Below are positions 56,201 to 64,000 of a stretch of DNA of 64,000 nucleotides, piece by piece (the stretch's first letter is position 1; each line of letters opens with the position of its first letter). The stretch lies in contig OY987233.1 in assembly GCA_963920705.1 (NCBI GenBank), positions 7,244,001 to 7,308,000 of the forward strand. The letters are read 5' to 3'. Source of the stretch: Odiellus spinosus (lineage: Eukaryota; Arthropoda; Arachnida; Opiliones; Phalangiidae). The notes under the pieces were generated by a model. It was not told the DNA's origin, searched no databases, and saw nothing but the letters and a program-made list of their open reading frames with translations. The position numbers and the translations under genes are program-made.

Positions 56201-57952
56201 TATAGATTTTGAATAGTTTTTTAACGATCTTTCCATTTATAGTTCATGAAAAATTGGTGACAGCCTCACTTTAAATGAACATACGTTGATGATTTACTAT
56301 AAAATTTAGTGCCATTCAAAGTGTGTATGCCGCAGCGCGTGTCGCGGCGATTTTATTAAGACAAAGCTACAGGGGCAGGGGCGTCTTTGATTGGTCGGAG
56401 GTTCTCCTTTTAATTGAATTAGCCAAAACCAGAACATGGTTCGTTCAAAGTTTTAGAAGTTAATTTCCCTGACCATTTTTAAATAATTTCCCTGATAATT
56501 TTAATATTTTTTCATGAATTTATTCTTACGGGCGAGCTCTTGGCAATTCACACTTTTTATTTGACATAGTTTATCTATCAGGGTCAGGATAGTTTACTCA
56601 GAATATGAGAAAACATTTGAATCTGTAGGCAATTATTTTCAGTTTATAATAATTACTTGCTACAATTAATTGGTCAACCAATCATAAACAGTTCCTGGAC
56701 ACGTACCAAAATATTTAATTTCTCTGACCATTTGGGCTCATTTTCAAATTTCATGACTTTCCTTGACCTTAATTTGGTGTAATTTCCAAATAACCTGACT
56801 TTCCCTGACCTTTGGGCTAATTTCCAATTTCCCAGACTTTTCGAGGTCGTGTACGGACCCTGCAGAAGGTTTCAGATTTTTTGTAAATTTCCTGAATATT
56901 TTTCTAATCTTTAGATTAGAAGTAGATTGAATTCATTTTCTTCTTTTCCCACCCTTTACTGATGAAAATTATCTGTCCAATGGCTAAGATTACGACGCCA
57001 GCTCGACGAATATAAGAACTTACACCACCCCCCTTGGTGTGGTTAAAAATAAAGACAAAAATTTCCCCTAATCTATAATTTTCGAAGTGTATCGAATTAC
57101 CATATGACCCAGTCGAAATCAGCACAACTGGTTTAATTTCAATAGACGATATTGTAATTTAACTAAATATTAATTATGCAATATTCATGTTTGATAAAAA
57201 GGAACACATTTCAAAGGATAGGAAACTTTCCTCGAATGAGCCGAGTCGAATTCTACACTATAGTAAAAGCATATGATTGCACAATTAAAAAAAATATGCA
57301 TCATAACAAGGTCAAGATTTCAAAAGTTAATCTAATAACAAGTGATTTTTTATCGATTCCTTATCGTTTAAATAGGCCTAATCCACCAATAAAAAGTTTA
57401 CAAAACAAATATTAAACTAGAAATAGACTTACCCGGAAAATAGGCTTAGTTGGATTCATGGAGATCCTGAATTGCCTCCGTGTAAGGTCTAGCGACCAAT
57501 GAGCGAATGCCGGTCGTTCTCGCGAGATCTCTACAAGACTTACAATCGCGTTCGATTGGTCGCTAGACAATCGCGTTCGATTGGTCGCTAGACCTTATAC
57601 GCGAGGAAATCAGGATCTCCATGAATCCCTCTAAGCCTATTTTCCGGGTAAGTTTTTAATTTATTTCTCGTCAATTTCTTCACTATTTAAACAACAAGGG
57701 ATCGATAAAAAAAATTACTTGTTGTTAGGCTGCATTCTCCCTTTAAGTGAAAATCATCCATATCCTTATCAAACAACCCGAATAAAATAGAAGGCACCTT
57801 TGACCCCGGGACCAAAATAGAAAGCAATTCAATGATTGGTCGATATATAGAAACGCGCTTAAATCTTACAAACCTAAACTATATTGGTAATTACGTCACG
57901 TTGTGAGGCAGCAAAAGGCCAATGATCCTTCTACCCTTTCTAGCCCTTGGTG

Positions 57953-57992
<40 letters not shown>

Positions 57993-60900
57993 AGGCTTCG
58001 CTAGGATCTCCTGATGAGCAACCCGAGACCGTCTGGCTACAAAATATCGACTAGCGCCTTTCCCCGATCGATAACGAAACATCATACGCGCTAGCGGTCA
58101 CTTAAACAGCCAATATACCCTATATGGTAAGGTTGTAAGTTACTTAACACAAAACTAAGTATGTCACTAGTCCCGGCACCTAGTCGAAATCGATTTCAAA
58201 GCCTGGTATGAACGCGGCTTACGTCTCCTTTACAACATTGGCAAAGCGGATACGATTGGTATACCGAATTTCAAAGCTTGAAAGCTAGGCTGTGTGCATA
58301 AGGGATGATGATTTTCAAGAGAGATTGAGTCTTAAACACCTTTGATAAAGTTGAGTATCTTTTTGATCTGTTCGATAAACATAACGGCTTATGATACAAT
58401 ATACTCTGTAAAGAGTGCGCAAGAGAAAAGGTCGAACATTCATTACAGGATGCCCAAAGATAGTGACCAAAGATTCAACAATTGAATTAATAGTATAAGA
58501 ACTGACCAAATTGTAACTCTCTAGTTTGCAAGGGTTCATCTTATTCTAAAAGTCTAAAGGTCAACATACCTGTAAGCTTATTAATTAAGCGTTTGTAGTA
58601 TACACGTTAATACAAAGAATAAAAAAGTTACAGTGACAGAAAATATTGAAAGTGCCATTGCTTACCTAAAGGGTGTAATCTGTTTTTGTCAAACAGAGCA
58701 CCTGAAAGACAAAGAGTTTAAAAAGAAAAAATAGAAGTTAGAAAGCGAAAAAAATTAATCAAAGTTAAGGCAATGAAATTGAAAAATAAGCCTATTCCCG
58801 AGAGATATTAATCAATTGTAGAGAACATTCCACGGTGCAAATAAGAGTAAAAGTTAAGAAATGATTGGATAACATCTAAGTCTTCGTTGTAATGAAGAAA
58901 AGAAACAATGTTTTTCTTCTAATAGAGCTCGGAATTCGTATAATTTTTATTAATTGGATCATATCTACTAAATTCTGATCTGTTTGATTAAAAATAGACT
59001 ATTTTTCATTCGAGTTAACTTATTCGAAGATAAAGTAAAAAAACATAATCCGTTTTTATCCAAAAATGGCCTTATCTTAGAACATTGTCCGCGTTATACG
59101 TTCAAAAAAAAAAAAAAAAAAAAAAAAAATTCAAAATTTATTTTCCTGAAAAATAACGAATAAAAAGATGATTTAAAATTTTAATTTCGTTGTTTTATTT
59201 ACATTCTTCGAATTAAGTCAATTTGAAATTAAACTGATTCTGGAAACGTGAATTTTCTTATCTTAACTGAAATTTGTATATTCGTATAACTGTTAAACGT
59301 ATAAGGTTTACCCGAAGATAAGCGTTTGGCGCTTTATCTACGAACAAATAACTCGTATAACGATGGATAAGAAAATTCACATTTCCAGAATCAGTCTAAA
59401 ATAAAAGAAAAATATTTCAAATCGACTTTTAATTCGAAGAAATTAAGATTTTAAATCATCTTTTCATTCGTTATTTTTCACGAAAATAATTTTGTAATTT
59501 TTTTATCCGAACGTATAACGCGGATAATATGCTAAGATAAAGCAATTTATGGATAAAAACGGATATGGATTACTTTATCTTCGAATTAGTTAACTCGAAT
59601 GAAAAAGAGTATATTTTTAATCAAACAGATAATACACATCAGAATTTAGATTTTATCCAATTAATAAAAATTATACGAATTACGAGCTCTAGTCTTATTC
59701 CAATTGATTTCTCAACTGATTTTTAATCGATTCCTTATCGTTTAAATATGCCTAGGCATAATTTAGTATTTGTTAAATTTATTTACTGGTGGATTAGGCA
59801 TATTTAAATAATAATGAATTCATAAAAAAAAAAAAATTATTTGATGTCAGGTTGCAATTTTCCTTTAAAGGACCAACGTCATAAGAATTCAATTTTATGG
59901 AAAAATGTATATTACATTAAAATCTAATTGTTATTGTGGCTACAATAAATGTAATTAAAAGAGTATAGGTTGAGTTCTATTTAACAAAATCATGCGGTGT
60001 CATCGTCATATATTCACACGCTCAAAGTTAAAAGTTATTGGTTATTGGTTGCATTTCGGATAGCGTATAGGTAATTTTAGTTGTGTAAATTCTAGTTTCG
60101 AAATATAGTTTCATGACATGGAGGATATTACAAAATTCTATTTATTTTATGACTTAGTGAGAATTAAGCTTCGAAAAAAAATCTTTAATATTGATTTTGC
60201 AATAAAATCCGGTATTGCGAGAGAAATTTATGATATAAGATAAGTAAATCACGTTTTCTGATATGTTTAGCATTCAATTAAGATAATGTCCTAATGAGGA
60301 AATGCTCATCAAAAGCAGGCATAAGGTCATACTTTAAAAGTGTGGCTGTCATAGATTTTTCCTCAAATCCAAATGGAAATTGAGTAACATTTTCGGAAAG
60401 ATTCAAAATATGTATAAATGTGTCATAGAATAAAATTACCGCGACTGTAAAAAATACAAATTTTATAATAGCCATTTTCGAAATTTTTTAAAATAAAAAT
60501 TCCCTGCAAAACTACGTCATCCCTATGGTCGCCTGATTTATTGTATAGAGCCTAAAGTTGATTCTTGCGCGTTCTGGCACCAGTGATAAGGTGGCTTTCA
60601 CACGGTCTTTTTCGTAAACGTACTTAATCCAAAAAGTTAACTACCTTTCGTATGAAAATCATCGTTAATTACGTTCTAGAAATAAACTAGTATACGTCAT
60701 ATTTATATAGTTTTTAAATTGTTTTTTAACAATCTTTCCGAAAATGCTACTCAATTTCCATTTGAAGTTCATGAAAAATCCTTGACAGGCTCACTTTTAA
60801 ATAAAAATTTAAATTTTATCCCCAATAATTAAAATTTTTTCATCACATGAGCATGGTTTCCTATCTATATACCATGTGTTATGAAACTTTAGTACCATCT

Positions 60901-63392
60901 AACGTCTAATTAAGGGAAAAACATCTCCCAAATGATTAAGTGTACACCATTTTTAAAATTTTTAAATGATCTCATTAACTGATGAGATGAAATTTTTAAT
61001 TACAAGATTAGGCCACGATTAAAATCAATTTCGCCTTGATGAAAGAAAATGAAATTAAATTCTTTAAATTGGTTTTAGTTCAATTATTTAATTGAATTAA
61101 ATTATAATAGCGTTGAAGTTTCAATGATTCATTTCACGGAATTACATTTTTAAATCGCGATTATGGAGTCACTAGCGTTTCTTGTAAATTATATTTGAAT
61201 TTTCTCTAAACCTTTTCCAGATATGGACTAACATCTACAAAAAACACTTCTGGGCGAAATATGGAGTGTTTAATTTTAAAATACGCAGATAAATAAATCG
61301 AGCGAATCAAAATATAATTTATTTCCTTTCTTTCAAGAGAGATCCTTATCAACAGGAAAATTCCATCTCAAATTTTGCCTACTCATCTGTCTGAAGGAAA
61401 ACCAGTTTACTTTGTTTGATTTTTACCCTACAGACATCATTACAATGGTATGGTTCCTGCCTATAAACTTTAGGGATAACCTATAACGTCAAACTATCTA
61501 CAAAAAGCCAGAGATTGGTAGACAAGGAAAGGAGATTAAATTAAGATAGTAACAAGTTAAACTGTCGGTGATAAAAAAATTATCTCAACCCAGTCATGAC
61601 CTTGGGCCGTTCTAAAAATAACATCGGGGTACTTTTCAAGTCTAGTTTTTGGGTCGAATGAAAAAGAACACAGCATTGATTTTGTGAATAAAATTTGTTT
61701 AAAAAGGCTTTCAGTTAATTTGATTTTCGTGCGTTTTGGTTTTAAGGAATTTTTTGGAAAACAAAACTCCCTATAGTTATCGTTTCAATGTCTTATCTCG
61801 TTAATTTACGATTAAACTAATTAGCACCGTTTTAATAAAAAAAAAAACACTGATAAGATATTAGGGTTATTTAAATAATTTCAACGGAAAAAACGGGCAA
61901 CTTTAAAATAGACCTAAAACCATAAACCTTTGATAAAACTATTCTCGTTAGGCCTAAACACCAAATAAAATTACTTTAAAGAGCAAAAATATTTCTAATT
62001 ATTGTAAGCGAGTTCATAGAACCGTGAATAAAACCGTACACCATTTCCTGCCATTTTCAAGGAGACAACCACGTGTACAGTGAGAGAATCTTGGGTTCTT
62101 GAAGCAAAACAGGTTTACATTTAATTATACTAGTCTATAGTTGACCGAGTTATAAAAAAAGGGCTAGTGATGAGTTGGCATTAAATTAAGGCCGTCATTA
62201 GCATAATATATAAACTAATCATTACCATGGGCTAATTAATAAAAAGTATCAAATTTTCAAGGATTTATAGGCAAGTCTAGTGAGTCATAGGTTATATAAA
62301 ATATGGGCGTCACACGTGCTCCATTGTAAATTTATTGCGCAGTTAAACGATATCGCGAAAAATATATCCTTTCAATATATACTCATAAATTATTAATTAG
62401 TTTACGTATGCAGTCTTGGGCCTTCATCGAAAACACTAATTTTATATATTTTTCAAGTACGAGTAGGTACACGGGAAGGTCACGCAGCCTTTAAAGCTAA
62501 CTGCCTTCTTGGTTATGGCCAAGGCTTAACTACTAATAGGTATATCACCAATATTATGCAATAAAATTGAAATAAAGGACTTACTTGGTGACCACGGACA
62601 TCCAGCGGAGGTCGCGGGTTTCGATGACGATACTTCGGTGCTCATGGCGTTGGTCTTGGTGTGTTTTTCGTGAGTTGAAGGGGATTTTTTGGGTTCCTCG
62701 CGATCTTTTTCGACTATGGTGTCGAGCTTGTCGGAGGAGAGGAGGTTGTCGACTGAATCCACGAAGGGGGTTATTTTTAGCCCCGAGGGTGCGGCGGCGG
62801 TTTCGGCTGCTGCTGGCTTATCCTCTTTGATTTCGACGATATTTTCTTCGGCCGGGCTTGGAACGTAGCCCGAATCGCTCGGCGGATGAACTAGTTTTCC
62901 CGAATTATTTGAAGTGGTATAATCGTCGCCTAGTAATCCAGCTTCGTCAAATTGAAGTAATCTTTCGCTAGGCCTAGTCGGCTTTTCGTAAGCTTCCTGA
63001 GTGTATCTGGGTAAATGAGAGGTTTCCGAAAAGGCCTCTCCTAATAGATCAGCCGAAGATTGTTCGTACGAAGGCGGGGCGTCGTTCGAGCTAGGAATGT
63101 CGGCTTTCCCTCCGTTATTACTGTTAAAATCCTCTAACAAATTGTGGCGATTGTTTTCGGTGTCGGTCATTTTAGACTTCTCGTAATCGTTATCATGTTT
63201 TTCGGGTTTGTTTACGCCTACCAACAGTTCGTTGTCTGCCAGTAAATCCCGCGGTTCGACGGCCGCTTCCGGATTTTTGTCTTGAATAATAAAATTCTCC
63301 AATTTTTCGAAATCGTCCAAACTAGGGTCCCTAGCTGGCATTCGAAACTCCTCTAGTTCGGCGATAGGCGAATTTTCTTTGAAGTCAGCCAT
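45185..63392 (-). CDS. RTN: Reticulon (RTN) gene, long isoform
   Basis: ER tubule-shaping membrane protein. Long form: exons 63392-62585, 47576-47369, 46810-46672, 46612-46543, 46473-46368, 45230-45185; 1377 nt, 458 residues, phases compatible. Residues 1-269 are an acidic, probably disordered N-terminal domain with an APPSYEQ (PPxY, WW-binding type) motif. The reticulon homology domain starts near 274 with [19 protein letters not shown]. It has two long hydrophobic hairpins (VSLLFLISL to [29 protein letters not shown] to FSLPKVYE) joined by a loop with [11 protein letters not shown], and ends [13 protein letters not shown]. An in-frame TAA at 63422 supports the start. Shorter isoforms from 50814 (194 residues) and 48363 (225 residues) share the last five exons. 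Confidence 0.95.
45762..45952. mobile_element. Family A MITE, copy 9
   Basis: Left CCCTTACCGAAAGAGTTAGT; right AGAGTAACTTTTTTTTTTGG then TAAGTG. Lies in the last reticulon intron (45231-46367), which also carries repeated AGGTCA.TGGTT-type words near 45520-46020. Confidence 0.85.
46368..46473 (-). CDS. RTN: Reticulon homology domain exon 4
   Basis: Encodes [20 protein letters not shown] then [15 protein letters not shown]. LPKVYExxxAQID is a reticulon signature at the end of the second hairpin. Donor AATGC/GTAAGT, phase 2 out. Confidence 0.95.
46543..46612 (-). CDS. RTN: Reticulon homology domain exon 3 (second hairpin)
   Basis: Encodes [20 protein letters not shown] then ITL, the start of the second membrane hairpin. 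Acceptor TTACTTTTAG, donor CTTG/GTATGT, phase 0 to 1. Confidence 0.95.
46672..46810 (-). CDS. RTN: Reticulon homology domain exon 2 (hairpin loop)
   Basis: Encodes [20 protein letters not shown] through [16 protein letters not shown], the 66-residue-type loop between the hairpins. Acceptor CTTTTTCAG, donor AAA/GTAAAT. Not visible as an ORF above the usual length cutoff. Confidence 0.95.
46811..47368 (-). other. Reticulon intron in the homology domain
   Basis: 558 bp between homology-domain exons 1 and 2. AT-rich; no repeat or other feature recognised. Confidence 0.6.
47369..47576 (-). CDS. RTN: Reticulon homology domain exon 1 (first hairpin)
   Basis: Encodes [20 protein letters not shown], the first hydrophobic hairpin, and [20 protein letters not shown]. 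Acceptor ACCTATAG, donor TTTAA/GTAAGA, phase 1 in and 2 out. The exon ends at HPFK, a typical reticulon junction. Confidence 0.95.
47577..48254 (-). other. Intron between short-isoform first exon and homology domain
   Basis: 678 bp, AT-rich; no feature recognised. A plus and a minus ORF here are unsupported. Confidence 0.5.
48255..48363 (-). CDS. RTN: Alternative first coding exon, reticulon short isoform
   Basis: Encodes [20 protein letters not shown] then [16 protein letters not shown] and one base, with a CCCGCAG/GTATGC donor. Phase 1 joins it exactly to the first homology-domain exon 679 bp downstream, giving 225 residues. The layout mirrors vertebrate RTN1-C/Nogo-C, where a short first exon just upstream of the homology domain replaces the long N-terminus. 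The longer open frame on the opposite strand here is a shadow. Confidence 0.7.
48364..48700 (-). promoter_or_regulatory. RTN: Candidate promoter of the short reticulon isoform
   Basis: Immediately upstream of the 48363 ATG. TATATAAA on the minus strand lies about 20 nt before the ATG, and a CpG-rich patch at 48530-48660 contains a minus-strand CCAAT (about 48593-48598). Inferred from position and composition only. Confidence 0.3.
48964..49117. mobile_element. Family F TTAA MITE, copy 1
   Basis: Ends AGGCCCTTCCTGCTC and AAAATCGCAGATAGTCCC. Left TTAA intact, right changed to ATAA. Inverted relative to the next two copies. Confidence 0.7.
49209..49346. mobile_element. Family F TTAA MITE, copy 2
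   Basis: Starts AGGGAATATCTGCGATTTTT and ends AGAGCAATAGAGCCT, with TTAA on each side (49205-49208, 49347-49350). Confidence 0.8.
49466..49622. mobile_element. Family F TTAA MITE, copy 3
   Basis: Starts AGGGACTATCTGCGCTTTTC and ends CAGAGCAGATAGGGCCT; TTAA at 49462-49465 and 49623-49626. 157 bp, the best-preserved copy. Confidence 0.85.
49917..49939. repeat. (AT)n microsatellite
   Basis: About 11 AT dinucleotides. Confidence 0.95.
50799..50814 (-). CDS. RTN: Candidate alternative first coding exon, reticulon isoform 2
   Basis: ATG at 50814 followed by five codons (MEGFA) and one base, then a strong CGCAG/GTAGGA donor. It joins the 47576 exon in phase 1 to give [15 protein letters not shown], a 194-residue protein that is nearly only the homology domain. 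Very short coding part, so confidence rests on donor, phase and the CpG-bearing sequence just upstream (50820-50960), which holds a CACATG E-box at 50890-50895. Confidence 0.45.
50960..51809. other. Reticulon first-intron segment, old repeat
   Basis: Sequence at 51190-51300 resembles 3545-3640 (AAAATAAGACT..TTCG.GTATT). The block 51400-51610 is GC-richer and open in two frames, but no protein family is recognisable. Probably an old repeat insertion. Confidence 0.4.
52191..52892. mobile_element. Family B foldback MITE, copy 7 (inserted in copy 6)
   Basis: Starts AGGGAGAACGCAACCTAACA and ends AGATTGCATTCTCCCT, with TTAA at 52187-52190 and 52893-52896. About 438 bp of its own sequence plus a 257-bp guest. 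Core palindrome GTCTAGCGACCAATCGAACG / GGTCGCTAGACCTTACACGG. Confidence 0.9.
52324..52580. mobile_element. TIR element nested in copy 7
   Basis: 257 bp, ends CATAGCGGGTAGAAAGAAGA and TCTTCTTTCTACCCTCTATG, continuing inward through GGAGTAGAAGGC. Flanked by a 7-bp direct repeat ATCAAAA (52317-52323 and 52581-52587), and removing it restores the family B consensus. GC-richer inside, with no ORF. Confidence 0.9.
53181..53206. repeat. Poly-T tract, 26 bases
   Basis: Uninterrupted T run in the reticulon long intron. Confidence 0.95.
53362..53665. repeat. Long imperfect hairpin, about 150-nt arms
   Basis: Outer ends GACACGTTTATGGTG and CACCAAAAACGTGTC pair, and pairing runs with small bulges to the centre, where AACATTAAAAGAATAGGCCG pairs with CGGCCTATTCTTTTAATGTT. 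Loop around 53508-53518. Confidence 0.85.
53749..53953. repeat. Imperfect foldback element, about 205 bp
   Basis: Ends ATACATAGTTTTCACTAAAG and CTTTACTGAAAACTATGTAT pair; inner GTTGCCAACCACTTGTGAGT pairs with ACTCACAAGCTCCTGGCAAC. Probably a foldback MITE. Confidence 0.8.
54065..55745. mobile_element. Family E large foldback element, about 550-bp arms
   Basis: Left arm about 54065-54620 and right arm about 55255-55745 are inverted copies, e.g. AAACTCGAGTTTCTTCGCGG against AAGAAACTCGAGTTTGAAAT. The middle (about 54650-55250) is unique. Right end TACGAATTCTGAGCTCTA resembles the ends of the 58925-59692 element. No ORF. The arms are rich in CGTATAACGAGTTATTC words. Confidence 0.85.
55822..56275. 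mobile_element. Family D TIR element, copy 2
   Basis: Left ATGAGGCTGTCACCATTTTT; right AAAAATTGGTGACAGCCTCA. Internal ATATGGATTATATTCTTAGT shared with 31214-31630. About 454 bp. Confidence 0.8.
56425..56870. mobile_element. Family H 'ttccctgac' element, diverged
   Basis: Starts GGTTCGTTCAAAGTTTTAGA, has several TTTCCCTGACC words, and ends TCGTGTACGGACCCTGCA. Ends weakly inverted; boundaries approximate. Confidence 0.5.
57326..57741. mobile_element. Family B foldback MITE, copy 8
   Basis: Right end GGCTGCATTCTCCCT followed by TTAA (57742-57745); the left outer terminus is lost before AATCTAATAACAAGTG. The core matches copy 7 (GTCTAGCGACCAATGAGCGA) and includes a tandem duplication of TCGCGTTCGATTGGTCGCTA near 57540-57595. 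Confidence 0.85.
57953..57991. repeat. Poly-A tract, 39 bases
   Basis: Longest homopolymer in the window. Confidence 0.95.
58666..58701 (-). CDS. RTN: Candidate 36-nt cassette exon of reticulon
   Basis: TCTTTCAG acceptor and TTTAG/GTAAGC donor enclose exactly 36 nt. Phase 1 on both sides, so inclusion adds about 12 residues ([12 protein letters not shown]) between the N-terminal exon and the homology domain without shifting frame. No stop in the used frame. Supported by splice consensus and phase only; expression is inferred. Confidence 0.55.
   Translation of the reverse strand: MLCLTKTDYTL
58925..59692. mobile_element. Family E large foldback element, copy 2
   Basis: Ends TAGAGCTCGGAATTCGTATA and TATACGAATTACGAGCTCTA. 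Arms of about 350 bp pair throughout (e.g. TTTGATTAAAAATAGACTAT with TATATTTTTAATCAAACAGA) and meet around 59290-59330. An A25-like tract at 59106-59128 interrupts the left arm. No ORF. Confidence 0.85.
59708..59870. mobile_element. Family B remnant (copy 9)
   Basis: Contains TTTTAATCGATTCCTTATCG, GTTTAAATATGCCTAGGC, ACTGGTGGATTAGGCATATT and a GGTTGCAATTTTCCTTTAAA end. The core is lost. Confidence 0.65.
60330..60804. mobile_element. Family D TIR element, copy 3
   Basis: Left AAAAGTGTGGCTGTCATAGA; right AAATCCTTGACAGGCTCACT. Inner arms AATTGAGTAACATTTTCGGA and TCCGAAAATGCTACTCAATT are inverse. The secretory-looking minus ORF 60475-60278 lies in its left arm. Confidence 0.8.
60805..62584 (-). 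other. Reticulon first-intron segment, no feature recognised
   Basis: AT-rich intronic DNA after the donor at 62585/62584; no repeat family or exon recognised. Confidence 0.5.
62585..63392 (-). CDS. RTN: Reticulon long-isoform first coding exon
   Basis: Encodes [20 protein letters not shown] and a 269-residue acidic, Ser/Pro/Asn-rich, low-complexity domain with [16 protein letters not shown] and [13 protein letters not shown]. Family members vary greatly here, so the assignment rests on phase-1 joining to the homology domain. The donor is CACCAA/GTAAGT. The open frame continues into the intron, so reading to its stop is not the spliced product. An in-frame TAA lies 30 nt upstream of the ATG. 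Confidence 0.9.
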
Positions 63393-63720
63393 TGATATTA
63401 GTGTAGTGGGATAAAAACTTTAAGCTCCCGTACACTGTAGTGACGGTACACAAATCGACCGGCGCTGCGCGGTAGGGGTCAAGGCTTAGAAATTTCTGCA
63501 AAAATCACCGGAAACGATCGATAAATAATTTTAATACGGGGGATTTAACTATACACTTAGTTAGGTTAAAATGTAGCGTAAATACCTGGGAATATTGGAA
63601 GGAAATATAATACGCGTATTTAAAAGGTCCGAATGACGTACGTTGGGCCTTACAGAAGCGGCTTCCGGAGCTGTTTGACAGTTCTCGCTCGCGGCGTAGA
63701 CTCAAACGTGGAATAAGAGG
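63393..63720 (-). promoter_or_regulatory. RTN: Reticulon long-isoform 5' UTR and promoter region
   Basis: CpG-rich for this window (around 63445-63480 and 63655-63700). A TTTTTGCAG acceptor at 63497-63496 would open a UTR/first coding exon at 63495, and a minus-strand CTTCT/GTAAGG donor near 63653 could end a non-coding first exon. No clear TATA box. Start site unproven. Confidence 0.4.
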
Positions 63721-64000
63721 CTAGCCGATTCACTAGGCTGTGCAAATGTGGGGGTGGCATTGGACGGGGAAACATATATTTTTTTTCTTTTTTAAAATGA
63801 GCGAGCAACGATGACTCACAGCCTCAACTGAGACAGGAGGAAAACGCGCGCCCGCAAAAATTTTGGCCTAAAAAAACTTTTTGTATTTATAGATGTTGAG
63901 AAAACGGTTTCTACCAATTATAATGTTTGAATCTTTGTTGGAAATTGAATTTGGAAGGCTTGTAAATAGGGATAAACTGCTAGGGCACCCAAAAAAATAT
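63721..64000. other. Upstream flank of reticulon
   Basis: Beyond the probable promoter. No coding sequence or repeat recognised; the window ends inside it. Confidence 0.5.

Noticed and set aside
58560-58590. Adjacent acceptor and donor (TTACAG/GTATGT) on the minus strand, like a recursive splice site
   Set aside because: The polypyrimidine tract is poor and the motif is short enough to occur by chance in a 15-kb intron.
60278-60475. 65-codon minus ORF with a signal-peptide-like start ([16 protein letters not shown])
   Set aside because: It lies in the left arm of a family D element and the matching arm and sister copies share its sequence, so it is a repeat read by chance.
62585-62830. 81-codon plus ORF
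   Set aside because: Antisense shadow of the reticulon N-terminal exon.

Overview
The window is nuclear DNA of an intron-rich animal. It is very AT-rich, has long homopolymer tracts and is crowded with short inverted-repeat transposons. Two conserved metazoan genes can be read with confidence, both on the minus strand. The species cannot be named. The MARK exon junctions and domain order look like those remembered for vertebrate MARK genes, so this is a slowly evolving lineage. The reticulon C-terminal half reads more like protostome reticulons, but that is a weak, memory-based impression.

Layout: positions 1-9233 are intergenic, with hairpins, a TTAA-flanked MITE and a degenerate tandem repeat, ending in the probable MARK 3' UTR. 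Positions 9234-38764 hold a MARK/Par-1 polarity kinase in 15 coding exons, read from high to low coordinates. The exons sum to 2307 nt, 768 codons plus stop, with every junction in phase. They encode the kinase domain, UBA domain, a Ser/Thr-rich spacer with the aPKC-type site, and the C-terminal KA1 domain. Positions 38813-45184 are intergenic or 5' flank, with a CpG-richer patch near 42.4-42.9 kb that may be the MARK promoter. Positions 45185-63392 hold a reticulon gene. Its common five-exon 3' part encodes the reticulon homology domain. At least three alternative first exons (63392, 50814, 48363) and a 36-nt cassette exon (58701-58666) all join it in the same phase. The last 600 bases are the likely long-isoform promoter.

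The introns and spacers are filled by families of non-autonomous DNA elements: nine copies of a roughly 190-bp CCCTTACC-ended MITE (family A); about nine copies of a foldback MITE at TTAA targets, piggyBac-like by target site (family B); six copies of a long-TIR element (family C); three copies of a GGCTGTCA-ended element (family D); two large foldback elements with arms of several hundred bases (family E); small TTAA MITEs (family F); hAT-like CAGGGCTCCCA elements (family G); and elements ending in TACGAACCCTA or rich in 'ttccctgac' (family H). No transposase, reverse transcriptase, CRISPR, rRNA or tRNA gene was recognised.

The two genes act in different cell systems: cortical polarity and microtubule control for MARK, ER tubule shaping for reticulon. 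They are simply neighbours transcribed in the same direction. I found no convincing wholly new system. The most informative structures are the reticulon alternative first exons, a three-deep nest of transposons with intact target duplications (51.8-52.9 kb), a composite of two CAGGG elements around a tandem array (27.8-29.3 kb), and a perfect 68-bp-arm hairpin at 759-899.
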